Positions 11,661 to 23,500 of a stretch of 64,000 bases of DNA are shown here, in pieces; position 1 is the first letter of the stretch; the number at the start of each line of letters is the position of its first letter. Made by a program: the position numbers and the translations under genes. The DNA is taken from the NCBI RefSeq assembly GCF_964204645.1, contig NC_134032.1, forward strand, positions 7,497,175 through 7,561,174. Reading direction: 5' to 3'. A model generated the notes under the pieces. That model was not told the DNA's origin, did not search any database, and saw only the letters and a program-made list of their open reading frames with translations. Source of the stretch: Tubulanus polymorphus (Eukaryota; Nemertea; Palaeonemertea; Tubulaniformes; Tubulanidae).

Positions 11661-12497
11661 AGTTTAATTTCACATTAAGGGATTATTGGTAACTTTCGAC
11701 TCGAGATCTAGAATCATTATAGTTAGTGAGTTCGAGGTTTATACCGTTTGTGAGCTAGGAATGATTACATTTTAACAAAAGGGAGTCGCTTGACGAAACT
11801 AAGACTAGGAATCAACTATCTTAGATTTCAAAAGTTATCTTGATCGCCATCGTACGCCAAAATCTTTCCTCGTTTTATTCCGAGTGAAATAGGAATAAAT
11901 TCCGCTATTGCTATTTTCGGTATGATTCCAAGTCTGTGAGCTATTCAACTTAGGGAAAGTTGGACTTAAATGCCAATTCTAGGAAATTATCTGACCGCTG
12001 ATTATTGTCCCCGAAATGTTTGTATGATCGTCGAATTTATTCATCACATCGGCATACCAAGGACTGCAGTTGTCACCTTGTTGTGTTTTAATATGCAGTT
12101 GAGGTTCGGTCCATATTTACCGTCTGGATTATTTAGAAGAACGGTTTTATGATAAGCCAATAAGGAACTTCATGGTACAGGCTTACTAACGAGGATATCA
12201 TCCACCCTCTAAGCAGTCTTTACTACGTGATACTAAACTATAAATACGTACTACTAATACCGGTACCATTCTATTCTCAGAAGATTGATTTTTCAAAATC
12301 CCAATCACATCATAACTGGGAGATATAAATTGCATTAATTCCAACGAACGAATTGGCGGTTGCGGGGCCACCCAGCGTAGCAAAAATTCAAAAAACAATC
12401 GGATCCACCATCTCGTAATGAATGATTTGGCTTCCGTTTATATAATTTCTTAAGCTTCTACTTCATATGAATTATTTTTCTTCTTTTCCTGGAGAGA

Positions 12498-12548
12498 ACG
12501 ATGATTTGTTTGCGGGCCGCCGTAGGCGGCCCGCAAACAAATCATCGT
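12498..12548. repeat. perfect 24-bp-arm hairpin, 3-nt loop
   Basis: Arms 12,498-12,521 and 12,525-12,548 are exact reverse complements around GTA. The core is TTTGCGGGCCGCC / GGCGGCCCGCAAA, a GC-rich stem in AT-rich surroundings. As RNA it would form a very stable stem-loop. A miRNA-like role is unlikely because the arms match perfectly and the loop is tiny. It may be a foldback end or a replication-slip palindrome. Confidence 0.85.
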
Positions 12549-12654
12549 GCCACCTTTGAAATCTTCAATTTATAATAGTTTGAATACGGGGTGATTGCCA
12601 CTTGGGTTTTGACATCTCTGCGCCACCTGCATTCGCAGTCAGAATAGGACAGGT

Positions 12655-12735
12655 TTAACCCGTCCGCCATCTTCCGCGGAATATACGGATCCAATCAAAT
12701 TTCAGTATTTCATCACGTCAACAATGTAACATGGC
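12655..12735 (+). promoter_or_regulatory. possible housekeeping-type promoter
   Basis: GTCCGCCATCTTCCGCGG near 12,661 and ATGGCCGCC at about 12,731 resemble TATA-less starts, with a GCCATCTT YY1-like element close to an ATG in good context. It precedes the small frame at 12,796-12,996. This is inference only. Confidence 0.25.
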
Positions 12736-12795
12736 CGCCTCCAGAGTGTCTCAATTTACGTTCCATGGACCGCTTTAAAGCCGATTTTTACACCA

Positions 12796-12996
12796 ATGAA
12801 GAAAGAAACTCGACCAAAACTATCAGGTAACGCTTCTCCGGGCACCTGTACTGCGTGTGGCTTTGAAAATATCGATATACAATTCAAGATGTCTCCGTTA
12901 CAGCACCGTCAAAATCTACCCTGCTCGAAGAAACGGTTGTTAATCGACAACAACAACAACGAACTTGAGATGGATAAACCAATCTCTACTGACTGA
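12796..12996 (+). CDS. small hypothetical protein (66 aa)
   Basis: An ATG frame of 66 codons has CTACGFENI, an Asn run (NNNN) and a hydrophilic acidic tail ending DKPISTD. It follows a CpG-richer segment with a promoter-like GCCATCTT element. No domain is recognised. A competing frame beginning at about 12,763 (MDRFKADFYTNEER) ends at CAG|GTAACG, a plausible donor, so the true first exon may use that frame and splice away. No downstream exon was located. Either reading is tentative. Confidence 0.28.
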   Translation: MKKETRPKLSGNASPGTCTACGFENIDIQFKMSPLQHRQNLPCSKKRLLIDNNNNELEMDKPISTD

Positions 12997-12999
12997 CGT

Positions 13000-15450
13000 A
13001 CTGAACTGAACCAGCTATGCAGCAGAGGCCACGACACCGGCAATTTGTCTGTTCACTTAAGATGATTGATTGATTATTCTGAATGTGACACTGGACATTA
13101 GCAGTCAATTTCAGTGTGGTGATAATAACGACAGGTTTCTACTTCACTTCAATGACAATGTCTTTTAAAACTTGTGAACAGTAAATGAATACTTATTTTG
13201 TTCATTGTCTATTTGTAGGTCATTGTGTGTGTTCTGATGTTGATTTACTGAGATACAACTCAGAATTTCTTAAGAATTTAGAAGTTATACGTATTAAATT
13301 GAATGAGCTCAACATGCACAGAATGAATTGTTGTTGATGGTCAGTTTGAAAAACGGATGAAACATGAATTGAAAAGTCAATCCAGGTTTAATTGTTGGTG
13401 ATATGTATTAATTTCAGAAAGTAACGTCAATCACGAATCAAAGAGATTAACGAATCCAGCACTAATCGTCATGAAATTAGATTCCAAATAACGATGAAAC
13501 TCCTTGATTCTGAAACAGTGATGAGGTTTAAAGAGCTGGAATCTATGAATAACTACACGAGCAAGCATGGATTTAGGCCTACTGTCTTGGTCAAGACTTG
13601 GTCTTTGAGATTCGAGTTAAGTTAGAGATATCAGTGTCATTCTGTTGTCACACAATTTGCAATGTCACAAAATACGTATCGTCTTGTCAGGCTGTCTCTA
13701 TATTGAATAAGATTTTGTACTAGAAAGTGGACAATGAATATAGAATGGGAGTAAAAAGAGTTTTTCTTGATGGATTTTATACTTAATTTCTAGCAAAAAT
13801 CATGTTGGTCCATGAGGAGAGGAAAATATTGCGAATATCCAGATGATCTGAATTATTGGTCTTACCCAACTCACTGTCTGTATCGAGAATATAAGTGGAG
13901 ATGCTGCGGTGGAATCAAATATCTGATCTCACAAAACACCGACAAGGAGTTCAACTATTTCCAAACTTTATTCACACTTTTGTGATTTCCACATCATCAT
14001 AAACACAACAATTCACTGAATATATTTCACATACGGTTGAAAAAGAAAGCATGTCCCCTTCGGCCAAGTTCCCTCAGAATGTCTATCACAGCTGATCCCT
14101 TGTTCTTACCTACAAAATGAATAAGTATCAATTCAGTTGTCTGTTTGAATTCCTAGTAAATATCAGCGGATTATTTCGATACTTACAGCAATTAATGCCT
14201 TTTCTTCGGTCTTAAATTTCCTTTTGTTTGCTCTTTACATTTATGATTCATAGATAATCAGCTGATTTACTGTAATCAATCATTCTAGTGCGATTTTGAT
14301 ATTACTCCTAGTTTCGCTTATTCGATGAGACGCCATTTTAACCTGGAAGTAACTCGATACTGACATGTTTGACATGCATCGAAAATGTAAAATGGAGGAT
14401 GGGATCAACCGGTCTCTAACTGATGGTAGAGACCGGCAACCAGTCTACAGTGAGCGGCAATCTAACACTGGCAAGCGAGGATGCGCCCATACATGTACAC
14501 AGACAGCTTGCGTAGTTTGAGTATTTCTTTAAAAACATTCTTGGGTCTTGTTTCTAGTTGTTATAAGTGAAGCCGGCCCGAAACTCGATTAGGAACATTT
14601 TAAAAAGCGAGGCAGAAGGCCTAATTTTCTTGGCAGGGTTATGAACAAGTCGTCAAATCAATCCTTTCCATAATCTTATTTGATTATAGATTTAACGTGA
14701 CGTGCAAATTATGATTAGGAAAATCAAATCTGATTTGACAAGATAAATTCGTTTTAAAATTCAAGCGCACAGCTGCTCGCTACGGAGTGAGAGTCTTATA
14801 GTGATCTACAGTGCTGCACAGGGTTTTTATATATAGTCCTGACCTGACGAGGACGGCGCGGAATACTCGACGCGCGTCTGGAATTGGTAGGACTGGCGGC
14901 GCTGCTTCTGCACTGTCAAAAACGGCCTTCAAAACAAAACAACGGCTCCATAAGAACCCTGACTGAATAAAAACCCTGAATTGATTTTCGTGGCCACTTT
15001 TAGAGCGATGTACGATTAGGAAGACGACAGTAGACCTTTGAACTTTGAACTTTACTTCATTCCTATTGCTCCGAATACTTAACTTACCCGGTACTTACGT
15101 TTTACGGTTTAAAAAGGCCAACAAACATTATAAATCTTAAATCTTATTCTTAGAAAGTAGGCCTATGAAATACATACAATGAAAATGAAGTAGACCGTTA
15201 TTTTTTATCCGGTTACGCTCTTATAAAAGATATTTTGCTGGATCCATAGGCCCTATTTATTATATAGCCTAATAATGACAATGTCAATAAAATCATTTTA
15301 TTAGGTTTAGTGTTAGGGTTTCGATGATAGGGTTAGTGTCAAGAGGTTGAGAAGAGGGTCCAGAGGGTGGGTTCCGTTTCACAACTAGGGATAGGGTTAG
15401 GGTAAGGTGAGGCTAGCCTATATGTAGTTAAAACATTCGGGTGTTGTTTT
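13000..15450. other. long stretch with little support for genes
   Basis: Apart from the candidate terminal exon at 14,027-14,109 I see no gene. Sequence is AT-rich. Around 14,780-14,900 there is a short GC-richer patch without an open frame. Confidence 0.4.
14027..14109 (-). CDS. possible terminal exon
   Basis: On the - strand an acceptor-like tract (TTCATTTTGTAG) is followed by 27 codons (KNKGSAVIDILRELGRR..., ending FFFNRM) and a TGA at 14,027-14,029. The residue mix is protein-like. No upstream exon was found at higher coordinates, and the family is not recognised. It could be chance. Confidence 0.2.
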
Positions 15451-15462
15451 CAGTGAGCTCGG

Positions 15463-15515
15463 TGGTCTGGTGGGATGATGCTGCGCTAGTAATTTACTGG
15501 AGCGGGTTCGAGTCT
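15463..15515 (+). repeat. tRNA-like SINE head (A and B boxes)
   Basis: A box TGGTCTGGTGG at 15,463-15,473 and B box GGTTCGAGTCT at 15,505-15,515 are spaced as in a tRNA promoter. The flanks do not form a clean acceptor stem, so a tRNA-derived SINE is more likely than a functional tRNA. Confidence 0.45.
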
Positions 15516-15754
15516 CGCTCTATACGCTCTATTTTCTCAAACTCTGTTCTCCACATTTCCTTTGAATTTTCTAAGTCGCACACCTCTTAGCGCACGCGCG
15601 GAGTAAATCAGCCAATTAGAGACGATATCCGGCAAAACATCCTTCAGAAGTCGGTGACCGGACCCGGCTAAATAACCACAGCCTAAAATATAAACATCAA
15701 TACAGGACGGTAGGCTACATGAAATATAAACTTTGCCCATTCCCCCCACAGCTG

Positions 15755-15810
15755 GGACTTGAACCCGATGGCACCGCACGACTGCACATTAAAGCAGTAT
15801 GCCACGCCAC
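15755..15810 (-). repeat. tRNA-like SINE head, reverse strand
   Basis: The - strand reads GGTTCAAGTCC (B box, one change from consensus) at 15,755-15,765. A weak A box lies upstream in the GTGGCGTGGCATACTGC segment. It abuts the left arm of the foldback element. Confidence 0.35.
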
Positions 15811-16428
15811 AGGTACTTGAATATGGGCTTTGATAATGGATAAATATTTGATAATTTACCAGCGATACGTTAATCCTACTTTAATAGATCCGCCATGTTT
15901 TATAATAAATTTACCCATGATGCAATGCGCGCCGGTCGTTTAGCTATACTATACAGAAAGGCTGGAAACGATCCTATCTCCGTAATGCTTAAATCTACCC
16001 GCAGTTATCGGGACAGCCGAACACTGCCGATGATTGCCGAAGTACGTCCTTAGTGTCAATTTTAATCCTGAAATATAGGAGCGCCCATAATTTCAATTGT
16101 AGATGATTTTTTGGATGGAAACATTGACACTGTTTTAGCTCCATTAAAGATTTTAAATGGCAACAAAATTGATTTTTGAAAATTCGCGATGCCTCTTCGG
16201 GATTGCTGTGACGTCATCTGTCCCGATAACTGCGGGTAGATTTAAGCATTACGGAGATAGGATCGTTTCCAGCCTTTCTGTATAGTATAGCTAAACGACC
16301 GGCGCGCGTTGCATCATGGGTAAATTTATTATAAAACATGGCGGATCTATTAAAGTAGGATTAACGTATCGCTGGTAAATTATCAAATATTTATCCATTA
16401 TCAAAGCCCATATTCAAGTGCCTGTGGC
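15806..16428. mobile_element. 623-bp foldback element with ~210-bp arms
   Basis: Left arm 15,806-16,016 and right arm 16,219-16,428 are near-identical reverse complements. They match from GCCACAGGTACTTGAATA through ACCAGCGATACGTTAATCC to CGCAGTTATCGGGACA, with very few mismatches. The 200-bp spacer has no open frame. Such arm-dominated elements are typical of non-autonomous foldback or MITE families. The near-identity of the arms suggests recent insertion or arm conversion. Confidence 0.9.
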
Positions 16429-16700
16429 CACGCACGGTGCCAATGGATCTGCCGAGACCCTGATCTAGACACGCGTGGGTCAGATCAGTTTTTATCCTCC
16501 CCCCCCAAAAAAAGTTTTCGGAAAGTAGAGTTACGGAATGCCTCGGTGTTGCCGTTGGTGGCATTTTTGCGGCACGTTTGCCATATTTTATACTAACTGG
16601 CTCCTTACAGGGTAATCTGCACTGTATCTACGTACGGGCATGCGTGAAAGAATGGGGTTAGGGTAAGGTGAGGCTATATAGTAGGAGGCCTAGTGTGCTG

Positions 16701-16751
16701 TGGCTCAGTGGGTAAACCACTCTACTATTTTTACGTTTGGTTTTGAATCCC
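16701..16751 (+). repeat. tRNA-like SINE head
   Basis: TGGCTCAGTGG at 16,701-16,711 is a perfect A box. GGTTTTGAATCCC at 16,739-16,751 is a slightly broken B box. This is a decayed tRNA or SINE copy. GGGGTTAGGGTAAGGTGAGG just upstream repeats a segment at about 15,390. Confidence 0.45.
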
Positions 16752-17532
16752 AATATTGCAATTCAGAATTCTACTGTATTGCGCATGTGCTAACTGTAGG
16801 CCTACTCCATAACCGAAGCTATCGCACTCCATTCACAGACTAAGTAACCTAGATTGCCCAATAAAAGAGGACAGAAATGTCAATGAATCATTGGATTGCC
16901 CGCATCCTCGTTTTAAAGGGTTTGATTGCCTCCTACTGATGCTCTGAAGCTCATGCCAATGCAAACCCTGTTCGCAGAACTTTCATCAGTCTATTGACAC
17001 TGCCCAAGATTTCTTGTCAGGCAGACAGGTATATATATCCTATCTACTAGCCTAATGGGTAAAAAGTGCCGAGCCGCACCTCTCGCAAATTATGTCTATT
17101 TTTGTTTGACATCTCCATACATGGTGTCATACATTGCGAGTTAGAGAGAAGACCAGGTTTGCAAGATGAGAGAGAAGAGAGAACACGATGGGTTATTTAT
17201 AGGACTACAATACTGCTTTATTTCGGTCACACACAGGCTAATCACCTGTACCAGGACTGCACATGTGCATGCTCATATATGATTATTTGAAACCGAGACT
17301 AGGGGGAGTAAAGATCTAGGCTATTGGGTAATTGACATCAACTAAACATAAACATTCTGCTCCCAACAGGATTTAGGAAAACTGGACCATCGTTATTGCC
17401 ATTGGACCATTTTTCCATAGCCAGGCCTGCGTATTTGAGTGATTCTTTTCCAAATTTCTAAACTGTTGAATATATTTCATAGTTTGCCGCACCATCAGTA
17501 CCAGCCACAGCAGCAGCAGATTAGTGTACAGT

Positions 17533-17581
17533 ATGACTGACTGGTATGATTACTCGAACTCAAGTTCAGCATATTTTGTTG
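17533..17581 (+). CDS. ZNF385-like exon 1
   Basis: Starts ATG ACT GAC TGG and ends in phase 1 at G|GTATGT. It encodes MTDWYDYSNSSSAYFV. The split codon (G+AT) joins exon 2 as Asp. A poly-CAG-like tract lies just upstream of the ATG. Confidence 0.7.
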
Positions 17582-20500
17582 GTATGTCTTCTTACTGGAT
17601 CCAGTTCCACAGTTATGGGTTAGAGTTGACAATAACCTGAGATGGAATTGAGTTCATTCTCAATGAGTTAACTGTTGAGTCAAATCTTAACTCACAACTG
17701 AGGAACTGCATTCAGTTCCAATTGTTAGTTAGAGTTATAAGTTAACTTTCGAGTCTTATAATTACTCATGTGTGTACTGTTCCACAGTTGTGAAATAGAT
17801 TTAATTCTAAATTCAGGATCAAGTTTTACAGTTGTGAGTAAGAGTTAGAATTTGATCATTTTCAAGCTTTGAGACAAATCTTAACTCACAGCTGTAGAAC
17901 TGGATCCTGAGGTAACTCATTGATAATGAACTGATGTATACTGTAGTTCTACGACGAAATTGATTCAGAGGTTAAGATTCGGATCTTAAATGTGGAACTA
18001 GATCCTACTGTCTGTCACACATGCTCTCCGTGTGATGTTTTTGTTAATAATCAGATGATGTACCTTAAGCCCATTAGGCCTACATGGACCGAGAAAAAAT
18101 GCCAATCGTCTCACAAACGTTTTTCTATTTTCTGGCTGCGAAAAATAGGCCTAAATCATTCATTTGAGAAATGAATCATTTGTATTTTTATCTCTTCCGT
18201 TTGTAGATTACCATCACAACGCCGACGAGTCAGGGGCCGATTACGGTCGGGTTACGGAGTACTCATATGGGCCGTATGGGCAGAGGCGTAATCCGGGCGG
18301 AGCCGCGGCTGCTGGTGGAGGAGCAGGAGGCCGAGGGTACAGTCCAGACAATGCAGGAGGCTACGACGAATTCGGATGGAAGATAAACTCTGGTACGAGT
18401 TCGTCATCGAACGCGACTGGCAGTGGAGGTAAACGCGGGGCGGGCAGGTCATCTCGCGGTGGGGCCGGACAGAAACGAGTTTTCGGCACCGCGACGCCTG
18501 GCTTCACGAACTATCCGCAGCCGCCGGTGGCAAAAAAAAAGAAAATCATTACGAAACCGTCGAACTGTTCGATGTGCGATGTGATTCTCAATTCGCCGCA
18601 GCAAGCCGAACAGCATTACAACGGAAAAAATCACCTGAAAGCTCTGCGTAAACGAGGATTACCGATTACGCCTGAAAATACTCCCGGATTTAGTGAGTAT
18701 TCAGCCGTTGATGCGTTCAATGATTGCATCTACACCACAGTGCAGTGTAGAAATCAGTGATTGACTTTGTAAGAACACTGCACCATGGTGTATTGATGTT
18801 ATTAGTAGGCCTAATTAGTCTTTATCTCTAAGGAAAGAGGGCAGCGCCTGTCACACCACTTACTAACGATATGCTGCAGTATAGATGCACTAAAGCAATA
18901 TATAGGCCTAACACTGGGATTTTTTTTCAATTTTCGAATTATCTCCAGCATCTTTGGGTATTAATAAGTCAACACTGAAAGGGTTAACTATGTTGCGGCC
19001 AATTCTCTGCTTCCCTTGAAGGTATCGATTGTTTCTGGTTTCCATTTTCCCAGCTTTCAATTAATCGGACAAAATTCATGTTTTTCACTTGTAAAATTCC
19101 GTCTTACCTGGAGCTGCTGCCATGGTTGTTTTGAATGAGGAGGTCAAGCAAACGAAATAATGAGGATGTATGCATACGTTTCGAAACTCCGAATGAAGTT
19201 GAAATTTTATAATTGTTCTTGAAATCTAGACTGCGCAACGCAGATTTGTGATATTGTTTTTCATTTTAAGTAGATGATACCCTAAAATTGTAGTTTTTTT
19301 GCCCTTAAATTTTGCGTGAAGAGTTTCTACGGTATTCACCAACTCACCCTGAAAACTTGGTGCAGTGTTACTGCAGACAGACATTTGATTTGGGATGGCC
19401 TCACAGTCCATAGTTGGTTTTAACTTTTCCATTTGCAGCCGGTACGATCGAATTCGTACCTCCGAAAATCGAAGACCTACCACCGGCAATTGAAACAGCG
19501 CCCCCTGGTGGTGGCGGTGGTGGTGATCAGCAGACGCGCGGAGCCAGCAGCACGGACCCGGTGACACAGGCAGTCATCAATAACGCGCTCGGTAAACTGC
19601 CGACGAAAAAGAAGAAGGAAGTACGCTGCGACGTGTGCCACATTACGCTCACATCGCAGGTACATGCCGACTCGCACTTCAGTGGTGTGAAACATGCGAA
19701 GAAAGTCGTCGCGCTACGGAAACTCGAGGAACTCGGGGAGAACAACGGTAAACTTCTATTGACTAGCTGAATACCCGTCCAATGAATGGCTTTCTCATTG
19801 TGGGCATGGGTGCATTTTTCCCCTCCTCCCCTCTGCATAATCCCGAGTTCTGCTATATTTGTATACGAAATACATTCACTGTAATTGGCCGGGAAGTGAA
19901 TGCTTCAAATGTTCAGAATTCTTGGACCAACCGACCCCCTCAGTTACCTGTCTGTGATCTAATTTCCCAATCCGATATCATTCTCAAAGCTTATGTAATT
20001 GAACGATTAGGTCACTAAACTATGCATCAGCCCCTAGTGCCATTCTGAGAGGCTGCGTAAAGGCCTCCCCCCAAGAGTCATTCTGAGAAGATGTGTATGT
20101 GAAAACACCTGCAATTCACAACTGAAGTACAAATCAGCGCGAGGGAACTGTGTCGTGTACTGTTTTGTTGTGTATCCAAAGTTGGTTAGTAAAATACTTT
20201 ATAGTATGGTACTTTACTGTTAGATGGCAAACACATCTTTTTTGCCCACTTGAGACTTTAGTCCCAGCGGGCTATTGCGTTCACTTTTCGTCCGTCATAC
20301 GTCCGGACGTCCGTCCGTCCGTCCGTAGACAGAATCCAGTTATTTTGGGTAGTTTTGAAGACGCTTCAATGTAATGTCTTGATATTTGGGTTACTCGTGT
20401 ATCTACCCTAGACACATCTTCAGCCCAAAAACTGGCTCTGTCAGAATCAAGATGGCCGACTGGCAGCCATTGTTGTTCACCAAAATCAGCACTTTTTGAA

Positions 20501-23500
20501 CTTTTTGAGGGAAATTTTGAAGGCGCTTAAGTCAATTACCTTGATCTTTTGTATATTTTTTAATCTTCCAAGGGCCCATCAGCTTAAGAAAAATTGGGTT
20601 GATCGGATGCAAGATGGCCGTCCTACGACCTTTTGAGTGCCCAAAAATGTCAATTATGGCCCAAATACTGAGTCCTGTAGCTTCCTACTGGTTCGCCATT
20701 TCTCATTGCAATTTGTGATGGGTATTCTTTGGAAAATGATGTTCTATACCTGGGACAGGTATTTTTCGATCAGCCATTTATGAAGCAATTGGCGGCCATC
20801 TTGGTGTCATCAGTACTCATTCGTAGGTGGGAAAAAGTTTTTCCACATTATATTGATACCTATGCATATTTTGTTACCACAATCAATGGCAAAGTTGTAG
20901 CTTATGACATGGTCTATGATTGTGGTGAGTTTTTAGGACATATGTTATTGTATATGGTCACCAGGGGGCGTTGAATAGTAGAATAACTTAGTATTTCCTT
21001 ATAAGATTGCTACCTAGGCATATTTTGTTACTATGATCAATTGCAAAGTTGTAGTTCATGACATGTTCTATGATTGTGGTGAGTTTCAAGGTCAGGTCAT
21101 TGGGTTTTGCATACGGTCACCAGGGGGCGTTGAATAGTAGAATTACTTAGTATTTCCATATTAAATTTGTAAGGAGGCATGTTTTTTTATCACAATCAAT
21201 TACAAAATCGTAGCTGCTGACATGTTCTATGATTTTGTATATGGTCACCAGGGGGTGTTGAATATTGAAATTGTTAGATTGTTGACCATTGGAAACCACT
21301 TCCCAAGTGGGCATGGTGTCCCTGGACCCCTAGTTTTTTAAAAATATAACCACCAGGGGGTGTTCAAAAGCCAAATGACTTGCCATTTTCATATTGTATT
21401 GGTACCTATAGACATTTTCTAACCACAACCAATTGCAAAATTGTAGCGTGTGACTTATTCTATGATTGTGGTTACTTTCAAAGTCATTGGTTTCTTAAGA
21501 TGTTCACCAGGGGCATTGAGTATTGAAACTTCCTGATTGCTTAACAGTTCAAACCACTTCCCAAGGGGCGTGTTGACCCCGCCCACTAGTTCCCTACTTA
21601 TCTAACTAAATTTGTGACATGAACTGTAAAGAGAGGTATATTTTTTGGTCTTATTTGACTACGAAATAGTTCTTTGAAAAACCTAGAATACAATGAAAAT
21701 AGAACTTTATTGAACTCTAAAATTGAAAAAAGATTTCTCACAGGCAATGCCTTTGGCAAGCAAGCTCCTGTTTTCAAGGTAAACCACTTTGCCCCATGGG
21801 TAATTTATTTCAGATGGTAGCGTTGTCATGGGCAGTAAGACGTTCATTCGCGGCGGAATTATAAATCAAATGACGCAGGATTCCGACGCGGCCCCGACCA
21901 CTGTGTCGAAGAAACAACCCATAACCCAACAAAATACAAACATTGCAACAACAGCGAAACTGACGTCGAATAATTTACCAGACGGGCAGTCGACAGCCAG
22001 CATGCATTACTGTTCCTTCTGTAACCTGTATCTGAATTCAGCACAGCAGTTAGAAGCTCATGACGCGGGTAAGATTTCATCTTGTTAGCCCACACGCCTC
22101 CAACTTTTCGCTCATTACCTCCGGAAGTAGTGCGTTCACTTTTCATCTGTCCATTTGTAGACAAAATCTAGTTTCTAGCCCACATGGGACTAAACGTCCA
22201 AGTAGGCTGTTGTGTTCAATTTTTGTCGGTCCGTAGATAGGAAGTTTTGATGACGTTTCAATGGGTTGTTTGTCTTTATGTTCATGCATGTATCTACCCT
22301 AGAAATTTCTGAAAACTGGCCCAGTCAGATTCAAGATGGCTGATTGGTGGCCATTGTTCACCAAAATCAGCTTTTTACTCATTTTTTGCTACCACATTTC
22401 TTGCTTAACTGCTTGTTAACATGATTACGGTAGTTTTAGTCTTGTGATTAAGTTTAACAACTTAAATGCAGTTAGGCCTACAAAATCATGGTTTCTTTCA
22501 ATTCTGGTTATGATATAAGGCTTAGAGATGTATTTCGGGCACCAAATATTAGACCGGCACTCATTCAGCCAGTGTCTTTCAGTTCTCGCATGGGTTCATC
22601 GTACGCGACTGATATTTTTCCCCACTTATGAATTAAGCCTAGACGTATCGGCCCCACTCCGCGCGGTTGCGCCACCGCGCGGGATTTACGCGAAGCAGCA
22701 GAACACAAACACGGCCACTCTCTCAATTTTCAATGATAGAAATCGTGTGTGCATTTCAATTATTTCGGCTGTTAGGGTTTTAAGGCACAATATAAGTTGA
22801 TGATGTGATATGGCGATGTTAATTAATGATAATTCCGCAGTGAAGCTAGTCACGAACGGTGCCGATTGAGTGTACAGCTGCCAAAAACACTGAAATGTGC
22901 GTAGTTGCGTAACTATTTGCAGTGAATTGCAGACGAAACATGAAGCCTTAACGGCCGTTTAAAAAAAAATTATACCAATCGCAATTGTAAAATAAAAATG
23001 AGATAGAACCTAAGTTAAAATTCTGGCCATTTCTAAAATGTTATTAATTATAATTACTAATTTTTAGTCAGTGCGGAACGTTTACTTTTCCAACAATAAT
23101 GAGGGGTGGTAGGTAGTCATGCAATTCAAGTCATCATTTATTACACGTTACTTCCGTGTTGTTGAAAATCTCGCGAGTCCTGGACCAAACCCCGATGAAC
23201 AATGTGATCTGTGTGCTGGCCACAAATGCACACAGATCACACTACACTACCCATTACACACTCCAGTACCCACAGCTTTCATATATCCATCCAAATATTT
23301 AGTGGCTTTCTTACTGGGTAAGATTAGTAATTGTCATCTGATTTACTTCAACTAAACTTTTAAAGAAAAATGATAAGGATCTTGCCATGTTGACGTGCGG
23401 TGTAGTTTGTGAGTTACAAGCAGTTGGAATAACAGCCAACTTGAAGATCGTAGTCTGAGTAAGGCTGACATTTTTCTAATGATTCTTAATTCAATAACAT

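Noticed and set aside
15300-15410. Interstitial telomere (TTAGGG bits)
   Set aside because: Only scattered GGGTTAGGG words occur, with no uninterrupted array. The same segment recurs at about 16,655 as part of a repeat.
19226-19838. Antisense frames of about 100 codons over zinc-finger exon 3
   Set aside because: Shadows of the real exon; the + strand reading has finger motifs and splice sites with consistent phase.
20311-20326. (GTCC)n microsatellite as an independent feature
   Set aside because: It is an internal part of the dispersed repeat, also present in the 27.9-kb copy.
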